This document shows, one piece after another, positions 23,501-35,725 of a stretch of DNA of 64,000 bases. The DNA lies in NCBI GenBank assembly GCA_026119935.1, contig JALRMH010000038.1, positions 1 through 64,000 of the forward strand. Direction: 5' to 3'. Position numbers and translations under genes: made by a program. The notes below the pieces were generated by a model. The model saw only the letters and a list, made by a program, of their open reading frames with translations, was not told the origin of the DNA and searched no databases. This DNA comes from Endothia cerciana (Eukaryota; Ascomycota; Sordariomycetes; Diaporthales; Cryphonectriaceae). The first letter of the stretch is position 1. Each line of letters begins with the position of its first letter.

Positions 23501-25130
23501 TACTCAGCATTTCGACTCCTTCATGACGAAGTGGGTCCTCGGAATCCGCAACCCTCAGAGCCGACCACCACTTGGGCAGGTCTTTCCTCTCATGATCATC
23601 ATCGGGTGCCTCAATCTCTCCATCATTCTTACCACTACTGGAGATGCCATCTCTGCCGCTGGAAGGCCTAACATGGCTGCCAAGCCTGGGGCCCGTCCAT
23701 CGACATACGTCCAAGAGGTCCTCGAATTGCTCACTGCACCGCCAGCATCGAAGGAGCTGCTGACCCCTGAGGAGGTATACCGGTTTCGGATCCTACAGAA
23801 TCAGGCGCCGAAGACGCACTTCAAGGAGATGGTGGTCCTTGTCCGCAATGCCCTGACCGAGTATTGCAATGCCAACGGCCAGGTGGACACATCAACCATT
23901 CCTCTGGCGGGCAAAAAGGCGCTGGGCCGCCTGGAGGGTCTTTTGAGGAGCTTGGTGTTGACTGACCAGCAGAGCGTTCCCAAGATTCTAAACCTGAAGG
24001 CTCTGGATCCTGCTGTGTGCAAGATGTTGGACGATATAACGACAAGGCTCCTTCTGCCGAATGAGGCGCCAGGCAGGCAGTTCACCTTTGAACAGGTCCT
24101 CGGCTTGACCAACGAGCTCACTCTTCCCTTCTGCCAGCTGAAGCTGAATCAGTGCATGGCGATGATCGAGACGAGTGGCGCTAATGCGCAAGATAGGCTT
24201 CAGACTCAGCTCGATGTGTACTCGAAGGCGATGGACGACGCCATCGAGTCCCGCAACATAACTTGGACCGGGATCCTCCCTTGGCTGCCTACGGAAGTCA
24301 CACAACATCTTCTGACCCTCGCCCAGACCCGGCTGTTCAACCTGCTGCCGTCGACGAAGAATCCCGCGCCTGCCAGCGGGAGCTTTGCCGTTGCAGAGAC
24401 ACTGCTGTCCGTGGTTGACACCCTCAGCCGGGGCCGCCAGACACAGCTCGCTTCCGCTGTGGTCGACCGATTGGCTGACCTGTGGGAACTTCTTGCTTCG
24501 CCTTCGGACGGGGACGTGAAGGTCGCGGTGCTACTCAAGTGGCTGCCGCTTATGTTATCTTTCCTCGCACTGCATGCGCACGTCCAGGAGCCGGTCAGCA
24601 AGCAGAATAGCGAGGTCCGCGGCCGGGCCCTCCTCGTCTTAACCGGTCTCCTCCAGGAACTCGAAGGCCTGTCGGCACTCGCCATCTGCAACCCCGGCGT
24701 GCCCTCCAACCACCTGCCCCAGCTCACGCAGCGCACATTCGACCTTGCCCTCCTCTTCGTCGACACGCTGCCCGACGAGGCCCGGCAGCAATGCATCCGC
24801 CACCTCCGCGATGCCCTCTCGGACCCGCGCCTGCGGTACATCTTCAGCTACGCACCGCAGCCGCACGACACCCTGATGCTGGCGCACAAGGACAAGCCCG
24901 CGACGCCCGCGGGCCAGAGGCCCCGCGGCACGGGGTTCCTGGGGGTCGGATCGCTGGGTCAGAATGTGTTCGGCGTGCCGGTGCCTGCAGGCGGAGGCGG
25001 GGTGGCTGGGGAGAGGCTGGGCGCGTTCACGTTCAGGCGGTGGGAGATCCTCCACGAGCCCACGCCGAATGTTGGGGAGAATGATACGAGCCTAGACCTG
25101 AGGCTTTTTGAGGGCATCAAGTTGCAGTGA
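20280..25130 (+). CDS. med12: Mediator complex subunit 12 (MED12/Srb8)
   Basis: MED12 is a nuclear scaffold of the Mediator kinase module, where it contacts CDK8-cyclin C and MED13 and controls RNA polymerase II transcription. Exons are 20,280-21,574, 21,632-21,836 and 21,945-25,130, giving 1561 residues. Residues 1-200 are Ser/Pro-rich and disordered, with an (Ala-Ser) repeat around 62-75. The conserved N-terminal Med12 domain follows: YADFNPWAGDGPEDHF, a TKREAWLKDLANP block, LSRTVPHGI, and KCVGANEIRAFKRKG. The large third exon encodes the helical central region typical of fungal Srb8, starting LRRQIQNHPDRDIFAPL. The start MSSRPSIGVPQ was preferred over an upstream in-frame ATG at 19,782 because the added 166 residues are low-complexity. 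Intron 2 is unusual: its 3' half is (GAA)n plus poly(A), ending ttag. It is a single-copy core gene. Confidence 0.95.
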
Positions 25131-27129
25131 AGAAGCCCGGATGGCGGATGAAGAATATGCGAAGAGGGCGATTTTGGAGGAGGGTCCAAAGGGGGCCATG
25201 ACGACGAAGAAGGTCCAGCCCCCCCGGGGGGGGGAAGGATTTTATTATCCGGCGTTTTTGGGGTTTTCTTTTTTGGCAAACACTCATAAACAGCACAGAC
25301 AGTGCCATAGCTGATACGTCCTTTGTTTCCCTCATACTGCTCACTCTTATGAAGTCATGGCGTCAATGTTATGATGTTTTCTTTGGAGATGGAAATAGCA
25401 TAGCATGGGGGTAAGGGGGTCATATACCGAACGAAGGAAATTCATGTGGAGGAATTTTTTTATTTTTTATTTATTTTTTTCTTCTCTTCTTTTCTTTTGT
25501 ATGGGATCTATCTATATGGTCTAGCGTTGCATATAACTGGCTTTTTATATCATATCTCCTTGGCCTAGGGAGATAATACCGTCATAAAATCACGTTTGTT
25601 CCGTCTATAAAAGTCACCCGGGGTCCTGTCCTGTCTGTCTATGTGTTGCTAGATGTAGTAATTAATTAATAAGCTCGCCTGGGTCCTCCGCGCCTTGGTT
25701 TGGGGGGGGGGGGGGGGTTGTGGGGTGGAACCATCGACCGACTCCGACTCATAATTATTGAGCAATGCCCCTCCCCCGTACGTAATTATTATGCCCTGGG
25801 TGATACTTCTCCTGTGTTCCCTCTTGAACCGTAGTGCCAGCTACAGAGTTGGATGTTCTTGGCCATCGCAGCTGAGGGGGGTTCACCGATTCCGATCGAG
25901 GTCATCTTCAATGCTCACACGTAACATATACATTGCAGTATATCGCAACAAGCAATGTATCAATTCAGGGTCTCCGCGGTCAAGCTGGAAGTGGCCTTGG
26001 TCTGCGGTATTAAGTAAGTAAGAGAAGATGAACATGTTGAGGGAAATCTGTGGGATGTAGGGCTTCCAAGGGCGGAGCTGGCCGCTCGTATGGAAAGGCC
26101 ATTTGTGGGCAAGCACCTCAGAATCCAGTATTCTTTGATCGACTTTCTTCCGGCTCAGTGAGCCCAGCGCTCACGTCTTCAGACCTTCCTTCTGCTTAAG
26201 ATTATTACATAACATCGAACAAGTCGAGTGGCTTCCCTGGATGTCCTTCAACACTTGTTTTTCTTCAATGCAACCACCTGCCCACAACAGGCTCCCTAGT
26301 GCCTGCGAATGAAAACTATACGCCGGCTCATAGCTCAGCTGTATTTTCACTACCTGTTCTGCCACTCTAGGATCAAACTCGAACATTCCAGTCATGCAGC
26401 CTTCACATTGTCAAACAGATATTAAGGTCGACCAAACATTATGTGTGACAGCGGCATCAGGTAAGCAGTGACTCAGTGTAGATGCCTTCACTGCTTTCTT
26501 TCAGTAGTCACTGAGTGAACCAACGGTTGGTGACTAGCGCGGCTGTGGTTTCTATAAAGCAGCTAGCAATTATTTAGCTAGATAGAGAAAAGACAGACCA
26601 CTGCACACACAACTCTTTAACCATCACTGCATACACTTCCACACTACTGTCGACCTCTACTCCTTCCTGTCCCTCTGAGAAGCAGGCAGCGAGCTTCTGG
26701 CAGAGTTTCGGGAAGTCTGCCCAGTCGCACAACTGTGCAAGGTGAGCCCGCCCTGACATCCGAGCAACGCAACACCCAGCCGTCATCGTCTCAGACCTCA
26801 TCCTTCACGCCATCAACAGAGGATCGCAGGCACTGACCCCCCCCCTTGACAGATCAGCAGCTGTACACGAGACCTACCAAGCTCTGGTTCTGATCTTGCC
26901 GCACCTGCAGTCGTGCCACTGCTTGGACCTACGCAACTAGGACCTGACATTGCCGTTTGACCGAAGTCTCGAACTTCACGACCGCCGCCGTCCTTCCCGC
27001 CCTCAAAGTCCACAAGCAAAGCCCTCCCTTCCCTTGTCCACCTGAGTATCATCCAGCTCGCGGCTCCTGCCCCTACCCCTTGGGCTTAAATATCAACAAC
27101 CAGTTCAACTTCGACATTGGCTACGAAAA
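25131..27129. other. Intergenic, about 2 kb
   Basis: It carries the 3' flank of MED12 (9-10 base C/G runs near 25,221, T-rich block 25,450-25,500, a 16-G run at 25,702-25,717) and the promoter side of the next gene. A TGACTCA motif at 26,469-26,475 matches the Gcn4/CPC1 site but is 655 bases from the nearest start codon. No gene was recognised. Confidence 0.55.
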
Positions 27130-28341
27130 ATGGCCCCGCTCGCTCCTTCTGCGTCTCCCGCGCACGTCACAACCACACCGAGCAGCTGGTGGGCTCGTCT
27201 CAAAGAACGGTGCCGCGGCTCACACGGATCCTCCTCCCATCGGCCCCAAACAAGCCGGGGCCAGAGCCGCTCACCGGACCTTCAGAGCTGCGACGACACT
27301 CCACTCCCCGGCATCCTCGCGCTCCCCAGGGAGGTGCGCGATATGATCTGGCGCCATGCTCTTGTCAGGCCCAAGGTGTACATCGCCTTCAGCGCTACCG
27401 CAAAGGTTTCTGCTCTTGGACCTGTCAAGAAACGGTGCCGGCTCACCCTACAGAAGGAACTTTCAGGAATCAAGATGGAGGGATCCTACCATCGATGGGT
27501 ACCCAAACGAATGCTCTTCATTGCGCAGCCATCCATAACAAGCCGCCCAGCCCTCAATCTCTTCCTTGTCAACCGCCAGCTCTATAAGGAGTGCAAGGAC
27601 ACCTACTACACCGAGAACCATTTTTCCTTCGGCGAGGACTATTCCGCAGGCCATGATTTTGTCGGCCAGTGCGGAGTCGCCGCCTTGTATGCATTTCTAT
27701 GCGACAGAAGCCTTGACATCATAACCCGCATCCGGCACATCGAGCTCAATGCGCTAGGAGTTGTGCCCTACAGCGCGAGAACATCAGAGATGCCCCTGTG
27801 GCTACCTGTCCTTCACAAGCTGTCTGATATGGCATTACATACGTTACATCTCAGTCTCGACTGGGATGGGGCGTTTAACCTTAGCTTCGGGTCGGAAACC
27901 CCGGGGCGGGGGTCAAACGCTCCCTCAGCTATGATGATACCATCAAAGCATCTTGAACTGAGCATAGCAGAGCGGTCCTCCTTTTCCTCTCCAGGGTTCA
28001 GAACTATTCCAGGCCTAAAGATCAGAGTCGACGCATTCAAGAGACTCCGTGGAATGCTTACTGGGGCCAGCGAACAGCTGGATGACAACAGCGTCTACGT
28101 CCGGGGGGCGTCCGAATATGGACGGGATTGGAATTTGCGGGGTTCCTATTGGTGTCATGGCTGGACTATTACAAGCTTCGAAGATGATCAAATCAAGGTT
28201 GGTGCTACGGAGAATGAGACAGCGCAGGCAGGTCGAGCGGCCCGGCACTCGCAAGAGGGTGTCCTGGCAAACTGCGATGGATTGGATGGGACTGTCTGGA
28301 CCCCGGTGACAGAGGTCCCATGGTGGACGGAATATCACTAG
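27130..28341 (+). CDS. DUF7730/2EXR-like fungal protein, function unknown
   Basis: A single-exon gene of 403 residues. Residues 1-55 are Ser/Pro-rich and basic. At about 60-80 lies LPREVRDMIWRHALVRPK, the F-box-like opening of fungal 2EXR/DUF7730 proteins. The family pattern continues with ALNLFLVNRQLYKECKDTYY, then NHFSFGEDYS at about 150-190, and later DIITRIRHIELNALG and LHLSLDWDGA, which read as Leu-rich strands. These families are greatly expanded in filamentous ascomycetes; a substrate-adaptor role has been guessed from the F-box-like helix but is not shown. No signal peptide or membrane helix is seen. The start ATG follows an A-rich context (gaaaaATG), suitable for fungi. It stands alone, with about 2 kb of non-coding sequence on each side. 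Confidence 0.75.
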   Translation: MAPLAPSASPAHVTTTPSSWWARLKERCRGSHGSSSHRPQTSRGQSRSPDLQSCDDTPLPGILALPREVRDMIWRHALVRPKVYIAFSATAKVSALGPVKKRCRLTLQKELSGIKMEGSYHRWVPKRMLFIAQPSITSRPALNLFLVNRQLYKECKDTYYTENHFSFGEDYSAGHDFVGQCGVAALYAFLCDRSLDIITRIRHIELNALGVVPYSARTSEMPLWLPVLHKLSDMALHTLHLSLDWDGAFNLSFGSETPGRGSNAPSAMMIPSKHLELSIAERSSFSSPGFRTIPGLKIRVDAFKRLRGMLTGASEQLDDNSVYVRGASEYGRDWNLRGSYWCHGWTITSFEDDQIKVGATENETAQAGRAARHSQEGVLANCDGLDGTVWTPVTEVPWWTEYH

Positions 28342-30298
28342 CCTGATGCAAGAGGCAACGGCCAAGCCCCCAGCGGCATCTGACGAGAACAGAACGTACA
28401 TGGACCACTGCATGGGTTGGGGGGTTGCACGTGGGCTCTCTCCACCGCCCATATGAGAGGGCTGAGATTCCATGCATGCCTGTATGACGAGATTGTAGCA
28501 ATTACCGAAGTGCGAGAGACGAAAGACAGCCGCGGGGGACAGCTAGAGGCAGGGATGTCGGAAAGGACGAGATAATAGCTATCAGCGGACGGGACAGCGC
28601 GCTCAGTAAATCTCTGATCAACTTCAGGCTGTTGACCAACCATCTCCCACTCTCTACAACCATTTCCTTCTCCAAGCGTGTTGCCTGTACGCGGGGAAAT
28701 CATCACCATCAAATGTCCGCTATAATATCTTGCACATGTTGTACGCTTGCATCACTAGAACTGTGATGGTCCCTGACGACCCTTTTACTTCCTGCTATAG
28801 GCCTCAAGAGACGAGTGAAACGAGACAGATCAGTTTGAGGACCGGGTCCCCAGCACACAGGCCCTAGCAAGATCGGATGTCCCCAGATCGACGTCGCTTG
28901 CCTTGATCGGAGGCTAGCTGCTCTTGATTCGATTGCAGACATATAGACTGCCAGGCGTTTGATTGGCACACGTCAGAGGGCTGTCTCGTCTTTCTCTTGT
29001 CCTCCGCCTGGCGACGGGGCGAAATGTTGTTGAAGCAGTAGCGAAGTGATAGGACGACAGCAGCAACAGCTTGAGGCTGTGCGTTTCTCACGACTTGAAG
29101 GCACCCATGAAGCTCCGATGTAGTAGGGTGTTTCGTCCCTCTCCACAATCCAGGGCAACACGCCTCCTGCAAAGGCACGGGTGGTACCGCAGGGGGCTCT
29201 CCGACTTTCGAACGCGTTGCGTCCGTGTACTCCATGTCAGCGTGACGGATTCGGGTCTGATGCTTCTGCCTTAACGGACACTGAGAACCAATCGCTGAAG
29301 TTGCAGATTGGGTACTATAGTGGTGGACACTCCCGGCCCCTTACTCTACACAGACCGCTGGGCACATCCACTTACCTACATACAATCGCCGTCCGTTAAA
29401 ACGCCGGCGCTACCAGATATTCCCTATTACAAAGCGATAAAAGAAATCGAAGAAAAAGATTAGGGGATACTGCATACTCAGGCGACGGAGTTTCGCAGAA
29501 GAGCAGTCCAAGCAGACGGCCGTGACATCCTGGAAACAGCTGCATAATATGTTCCGCACAGCCGAGAAGGAGTTCGGGATTATCGATACTGTAATTCTTC
29601 CCCAGAACCGGAGTTTTCAACGTTGTCAGTCGAGCCGGCTGCTCCTTAAGGATGAGATATGAGATGCATCTGGATTGCCCCTGACCGTGCTCACAACCTA
29701 GAACGGGACATGAGCGGTCTCTAGGTGTGCCCCCCCCCCCCACCCGGGCACGGAAAAGAGACGTGACATTGTTGGCGTTGACCGCTACGCGCAGATCGAT
29801 ATCAACAGACACGGTCCGCCTCATCCGCGCCACACAGCTCACCATCTGCCGTGCCCTCAACGGCAGCGTCGGGCGCGGGACCGGGACGGTCCTGATCGTC
29901 CCCAATACCAACGGGCAGCAGGCGTCCTTCTCGGTCAACCACGGTACGGAGTCAGTCTTGTATGTAGACGCAGCAACAATAAGTCTTGTTGCTGTGAGAC
30001 AGAGAATCGTTCAAGCACCAGAGTCCTTCCTGACACTAAGTACATCTAGCCAGAACACCCCCACATGTATGACGGAGTATAGACTCCGTCTTGAAGCCCG
30101 ATGTGGACAACTCATTGGTAGATACACGTGTTTATGCTTAGGCACTTACTCAAACGATTTCGAATTACGTCCATATGTTTTGATATATATGTGTCTGTGT
30201 CTATGTGTGTGCGTAACCACAGCACAACCCTCGACCAGAAGTCATGTGACAGTCATCTTTTCCCCTCCGCCTCCTCTGACACACAATTTACTGCGCGC
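28342..30298. other. Intergenic with a short coding-like patch
   Basis: Mostly featureless. At about 29,800-29,960 on the plus strand one frame shows strong G/C third-position preference (peptide core TGTVLIVPNTNGQQ), which ordinary non-coding DNA around it lacks. It has no clear start, splice partner or homologue known to me, so it is not called as a gene. A 10-C run sits at about 29,731. Confidence 0.45.
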
Positions 30299-32223
30299 AT
30301 GGCCTCTGCGATGGGTATCGGGCCGAACCTGTACCACCAAGGTAACAACTGTCCTTGCCATAAAGCGCCCCCATTTGCTTACCGACTTAGCGGTCGCAAC
30401 CAACAGCACTCTCGCTTCGAGAACACTGCATTGGACCTGGCACTAAAGGTGGGTCTGCGGATGCCAACCCTGCAACTGCTCGCGCATATATTACACGATG
30501 TCTCCCGAGGAAAGGTAGGCTCTGCATAACTCTGTCCTTCCCCCTCCACCTGAGGTGTCTTACCTTCCCAGGAGGTATAGTGAAGATGGCACCACCCTCG
30601 TTCATGTACCGGCCTGACTACCGCGAGTTGGCCAAAGCAGTCTACTCGGCCTCGGCCTCGATCACGACCATCTTCCTCTTCACCCGGCTGTGGGCTAGGT
30701 CGACAAAGTACAAGGGCCTGTGGTGGGATGACTACATCCGTGAGATGACCCCGCCCCCCCCCCTTTCGGTCAAGAGACACGAGAAGCAAACCATGAAGAC
30801 CAAACTTTACTGGTGCCGAGTACTGATCGCAGTATCTCGAAGTCATCGCCGCATGGGCCTGCCTGCTCGTCTCTCACGGACTCTGCGCTGCGGCACCCAT
30901 CTACTACCACTATAATGTCCTGCATTTACACCCTGCGGGTATCACAACACACCTAGCCGGCCTCAGCTTCATGTATGCCGCCGTCGCGATTAGCAAGACG
31001 GCCTTCGCCACCACGCTTCTCAGACTTACCGGGGGCCGAGTTCGTCTCGTGCTGTGGGCTGTCATCATTTCTATGAATACCTATGCTGCAGTTTGTAAGT
31101 CGGCTCCTGATTTCAACACTGGGTCTTCCCTTTCCGTGTCGATCGCCTCGTGGCAAGATCGGTCGATTGGTTGTGTCGATCCACGAGCCGGGGTTGTGCG
31201 TTAGCAGTGGGACTGACGCCTACGAGGGCCCGACCCTAAATTGTATGTCACATGAAGCTCAGCGTTGACCTTAACCGGCACAGTGATCATACAGACCTGG
31301 GTAGATGTCTGCGACTCAATCGACTACCCGTCTATGAAGACGGCATGTATCCCGGCGACGACACAGGCCTACATCATCCTCGGCAACCTGGCGTTCCTCT
31401 TCGTCATCGACGTGACAATGATAGTGCTGCCGTGGCGGATTGTTAACAAGGTCCGGTTCATACCTGAAAAGGGGAAATGGAGTCTCGCCGCCACCATGAG
31501 TCTCGTCGGCATCTCGATCCCAATCAGCATTGTCAAGTCAGTGGATATACATACCCTTCGGGACCCTTATAGGTCGGTTCGCAGGGGTGTGGGGGCTGAC
31601 GGACAAGCTTCTAGGATCGCGATACTATCTCTGGTACCGCTATACGAGTTCGGCGAGTCGGATTTCACGTGTACGTAATTGCACCCACCCATGCATTACA
31701 CATCTTACCTCCGACGGACTGTATCCATATGCACTGACTCAAACCCGACAGACGGTGTCATCACCTTCCTGTGCTTCCTCCAGGCAGAAGCAGCAGCCTA
31801 CATCATCGCCCAGACCATCCCGGTGATACGAATCCTATGGCAGGGCTCTGCGGCCCCTTCACCGAGCGGCACCAGACAGAGCGACGCGAGAAAGGCCGCG
31901 GACAAGAGGCCGGACGCCGGGCACGACCTGGATACGGTCAGGAGCGTCGAACTTGTGGAGCTGTCGTCCGGCAGGATCGTCGCGGCCGACTCGGAAGAAG
32001 GTCGGGCGTTCCGCGCCTCTCAGGCTGCGGCGGGGACTAAAGAGGCCGGTCCTGGAGAGCCATGGGGAGAAGGCTGCATCGAGGGACGTGCTAACGACGA
32101 CGAGATCCACAAAATTTGGGCTGATAGTAAGAATTCCGCTCTTATTTTCCATCGCCAGGCCATATTGTGCCTTTATGTTTTTTTGCAGACCCACGGTTTC
32201 AAAGGACCTGTCCACATAATTGA
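30299..32223 (+). CDS. Second seven-helix rhodopsin-domain (PTH11-like) protein, seven exons
   Basis: A plasma-membrane receptor-like protein of 393 residues. Exons are 30,299-30,341, 30,572-30,739, 30,843-31,094, 31,284-31,536, 31,615-31,670, 31,752-32,126 and 32,189-32,223. The opening MASAMGIGPNLYHQG leads into YRPDYRELAKAVYSASA (helix 1) and the hallmark WWDDYI, split by intron 2. The join WWDDYILIAAWACLLV requires the acceptor at 30,842, not the stronger-looking cag 12 bases earlier. Helix 5 reads NLAFLFVIDVTMIVLPW, and SDFTYGVITFLCFLQAEAAAY gives helices 6-7. The cytoplasmic tail is charged. Only two exons are longer than 300 bases or so in total, making this the most fragmented gene of the window. 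Intron 4 (78 bases) has no stop and a length divisible by three. It is not a close copy of the receptor at 2.8-4.0 kb. A shorter start at 30,586 is possible. Ligand unknown. Confidence 0.78.
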
Positions 32224-33870
32224 CTGCGGTCTTGTGTGGTCTGTCCTTTTCTTCATTACCTATGGCTGATATATGACGTTGCAGTGGGCTTGTCCAGGAG
32301 GGCTTACTCGAAGTCACCGAGTCCTCCACCTCAAAACAGATGACGCACATGCATATATACTTAAGTATATATTATAACTGGAAGAGCAGCGAATCAGTAC
32401 GGGCCAGTGCTTTCCAGAAAGCTACTGTCCCAGATACTCCAGTAGGTACCCTGATAGGCCAGCTGAGTCTCCGGATTTCTATGTCAGGTCGTAGGACAGA
32501 GCAGGTGTCTATCAGCTCTTTAGCAGACTGTCTGGTGATCACTGAAGCCTAGGTATTTCTGCAGCTGATCCCAGAACAGTTTTCGCCCCTTACTCCCCTA
32601 GACCCGAACACATCTTTGTTGAGAACGAGCTCCTGAGGCCGTGATTATGGTCTCTTGACTCCGATGCCTAGAAATGCATGTAGACTGCCATAATACTAGA
32701 CGACCGTAAGCGACTTTGATTTATCTCACTGCCATGTTCGGTTCATACCGGAGCTCAGCAGGTCTGGAATTAGGAATTACTTCATGCAGAGTATTTCCAG
32801 CCAACCATGTGGCCACTACCTTCCAGAAGATTATTAATTGCTACTTGACAAGGCAATGCTATATTTAGCAAAGTCCTGGGTCCTAGAATGGCTTTGCATT
32901 CCCCAAAGAGTTCTCGTTGTCCACGCATATGTTAACCCTGACGTATACTTGTAGCTACATTTCGGCCTCACTCGCAGCGAGCTTCTCGTACCCCTTCCCT
33001 ATGCAGGAGAAATACGTGCATGGGGGTAAAGTCCACCATCCCATTGCTATGGCCATTTCGAATTACAGACTTGGACTTTTGTGGTGTACTGATCTAGCAA
33101 TCCTCTCTTCATGACTCTCTGGAGATGGACCGAACTGCATTGTGGACTTCGAGATGAGCTGTGAGGCACTACGGCCCGATCCATGGTCATCTCTCTGGAT
33201 TACGGCCTTCCCACGACTGAATGCATTTCCAAGACCGGGAAGTGAGGTCTACCTTGCGCAAGACAACAACATCTACTGATCGAAAGGTCGCACAAGAGGA
33301 ATAGGTAATTCGACGACGTGATTATTGTACGCTGCAGAGGCATGATAGTACAGCACGGATTATCTGCTCTCTCCAACAAATATGGTGTAAGCGCCAGCAG
33401 CTTTGTTGAAGGAAAAGTTGTAGCTTTCGCGGATGCAGCATCCCCCTTCTGATGCCGACTGCGGCATTCTACCTTCCCCCACTGCAATTTCTAGGACGTG
33501 GGGGGGGTGGGGGGTGGAGCTGCTGCTGCAACTCTATTCAGCCTCTGCCTGTCAGGTAACCGCGTGAAATATCTCGTCTTCCGTCTCTCGGACTTCCCAG
33601 GCAGCTTGGGGGCCAGACCGGAGCCCGACCACCTTTGACAAGCTAAACTTGCGACATCGAGCATCGGTTTTCCGCACTCTTTCTGCGCAGCCTAAGAGGC
33701 TTCCACGGGTTTCCCGGATTCTTTCCCACGTGAAACGCGCGGTTTTTCTATCGCACCTCGTCTCGACGCCCCCCCCAACGACTTTCAACGAAACAACCAG
33801 CGCACCCGTCTCCTCCCACGACGAACAACCTGTAGGCGGGCTCGTCACGCCACGTCAGCGTACGTACAGG
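32224..33870. other. Intergenic, no supported gene
   Basis: The composition is mixed and slightly AT-richer than coding sequence. A G-rich run (ggggggg tggggggt) lies near 33,500. Nothing else was recognised before the broken Cys-rich gene. Confidence 0.55.
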
Positions 33871-34712
33871 ATGGCTTCCACTTGGAACGAGTAGGTTCAC
33901 TGCCATGGCTAGCCTATCAGTTTTAGATTCGGCGTTGAAGCTCGTGACGGGGGTTGCCCAGTACGTGTCCGGAGCACCCAGGCCGTGTCACCCGAGAAGA
34001 CTTCGCATCTTGCGACGTGTGCGCGCAGTCTTTCAAATCCCACCGCTGCGCCATCTGCAAGGCTCACACGGCAACCAATATGTATCGACTGCATCAGCTG
34101 TCGTGGGCATTGTTCATTCTGCGGCCCAGGAAACTCCGGCTCCCATGGAAAATTACAAGGCAACCTGCACCGGATGCTCCAAGACCTATTCCTGCAGGTG
34201 CGGCGTCTGTGAAACATTCTTCCGGGATGAGTGTGAGCACTGCTTCGCCGAAGCTGCTGCCTCTACCAAGGCTCGAAAGGGTGACCTGGTCAAGAAGTTC
34301 ATGGACAAGGGCGGAAGAGCCTACGCCAGCCCTACGACAACCTTCACCGCCCGCGAGAATACCGAATACTGCGAGGGCTACACCAAGGTCTTCCTCTGCC
34401 ACGCGAAACTCCACGTCGTAGGCGACAAGTACGACATCCCCCAGCTGAGGCAGCTCGCGCTCCACCGGCCGCACGCCACCCCTGAAAGCCTTCACCTTGT
34501 ACCCAGGCCGCCTGCAGGACATCGTCAACCTCGCCACGTACGTTTTTTTGGACAACACGATGGCGAATGACAAGATCTGCGACATGCTCTCTTTGTACAT
34601 GGCCTGCGTTTTTGAGGACCTGATCAAGTGCGACAGCATGGAGCAGCTGTTCGAGACGGCCCCCGGCTTCGTGTTCGGCTTGACCAAGCGCATGAGTGCC
34701 GCGCTCAAGTGA
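33871..34712 (+). pseudogene. Frameshifted Cys-rich protein with BTB-type C-terminal tail
   Basis: Exon 1 (33,871-33,890) gives MASTWND after splicing to 33,962. The second exon then reads a Cys/His-rich run: TCPEHPGRVT, CDVCAQSF and CAICKAH in one frame; ICIDCISCRGHCSFCGP in the next; CTGCSKTYSCRCGVC and DECEHCF in the third. The last frame continues into HAKLHVVGDKYDIPQLRQLAL, the segment that follows the BTB fold in many fungal BTB proteins. After another shift near 34,480 comes DIVNLATYVFLDN and the stop at 34,712. Each shift is equivalent to one extra base, at about 34,058-34,075, 34,125-34,160 and 34,478-34,483. No GT-AG intron could explain them. The BTB core itself is absent between the zinc-type region and the tail. 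Probably a decaying gene; three base-call errors in one gene are less likely. Confidence 0.65.
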
Positions 34713-35725
34713 GCGCTGCGCCTGAGTGGGGATTGTTTTGCTTGATTCTGTCCCCTTCACGTTTTCCCGGACTAGGAACGCGGGGTTCACGGGCCCAGAG
34801 GGTCGTGCAGGCGTTCATTTCGTACACCGGGCTGGAGGGGCCTTGAGAGAGCATGACGGCACCGCAGATGGGCAGCAGACCGGGAGGATCAGCGGTCACG
34901 AGGATACATAATCGACGACTTTGTTGGTGTTAGGCCCGGGACCATGAGAGTAACAGCCAGCACGATACCTACTCGCAAGATGCGGACTGTTGGGGCAGTG
35001 CGGCGTGATGGGAGACAAATGGCAACGGACAAGCAATCGAGACCCGAGTGACGCCGACAGATAGATAGATAGGTGGATGGGGCAGACAGATAACACTCGC
35101 CGGGGGTCTAATCATGAATCTGATCGGCTTCAAGGCTGGATATTGGCATGGTCGTAGGACATGATGGTGTTCTGGCCGGCGGATACAGTCCCCGCGTCTA
35201 TTGACGGATACTGGCAACCGTGAACGCGGCCAATAATAGGATACGAAGTTTCAAGGTCGTGGGCGTCCGGCCGTTTTTTCCGTAAGCGGGCCGGGTCGGG
35301 CCACCATGCTCAAACGGGGCCGGGTCCGCCAAGGTCTTCCCACGGAGGGGGGGCCGCTCGACCTGTTCACCTGCTCGGTCTGGAAGCCCATCTCGCTAGA
35401 TGGGGATGGGGGAAGACTCAAAAAGGCTGTCGATCGTGTGAAGACTGCCGGGTCATTGTCGAGGAGGTAGGGGAAGACGTGTCGGTATCTATAATTCAGA
35501 GCCAGGTTACGGTAGGTGCCATAGGAGGTCAGGGTTGATACGTCCAAGTATGTCACGTCGTCCATGCACCACAATGACTCGACATTCCTTCCAACTGAGG
35601 CCAGGTTGCAAGGCTGAGGACGCCTCGCCCTGTGGTTTGTAGGGCTGTCGTGCACCGTGTAACATGAGCTCACGTGCATGGCCTGCGCCGACCAGGACAG
35701 AAGGTAGCGCGGCGCTGACGGGGCG

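Noticed and set aside
26469..26475. TGACTCA as a Gcn4/CPC1 control site
   Set aside because: A single 7-base match 655 bases from the nearest start is expected by chance in 64 kb and is kept only as a note.
29396..29938. 180-residue minus-strand frame
   Set aside because: It is antisense to the coding-like patch and lacks any motif.
30831..30842. Stronger-looking cag acceptor at about 30,830 in the second receptor
   Set aside because: Using it breaks the frame. The acceptor at 30,842 restores the WWDDY-helix 2 join.
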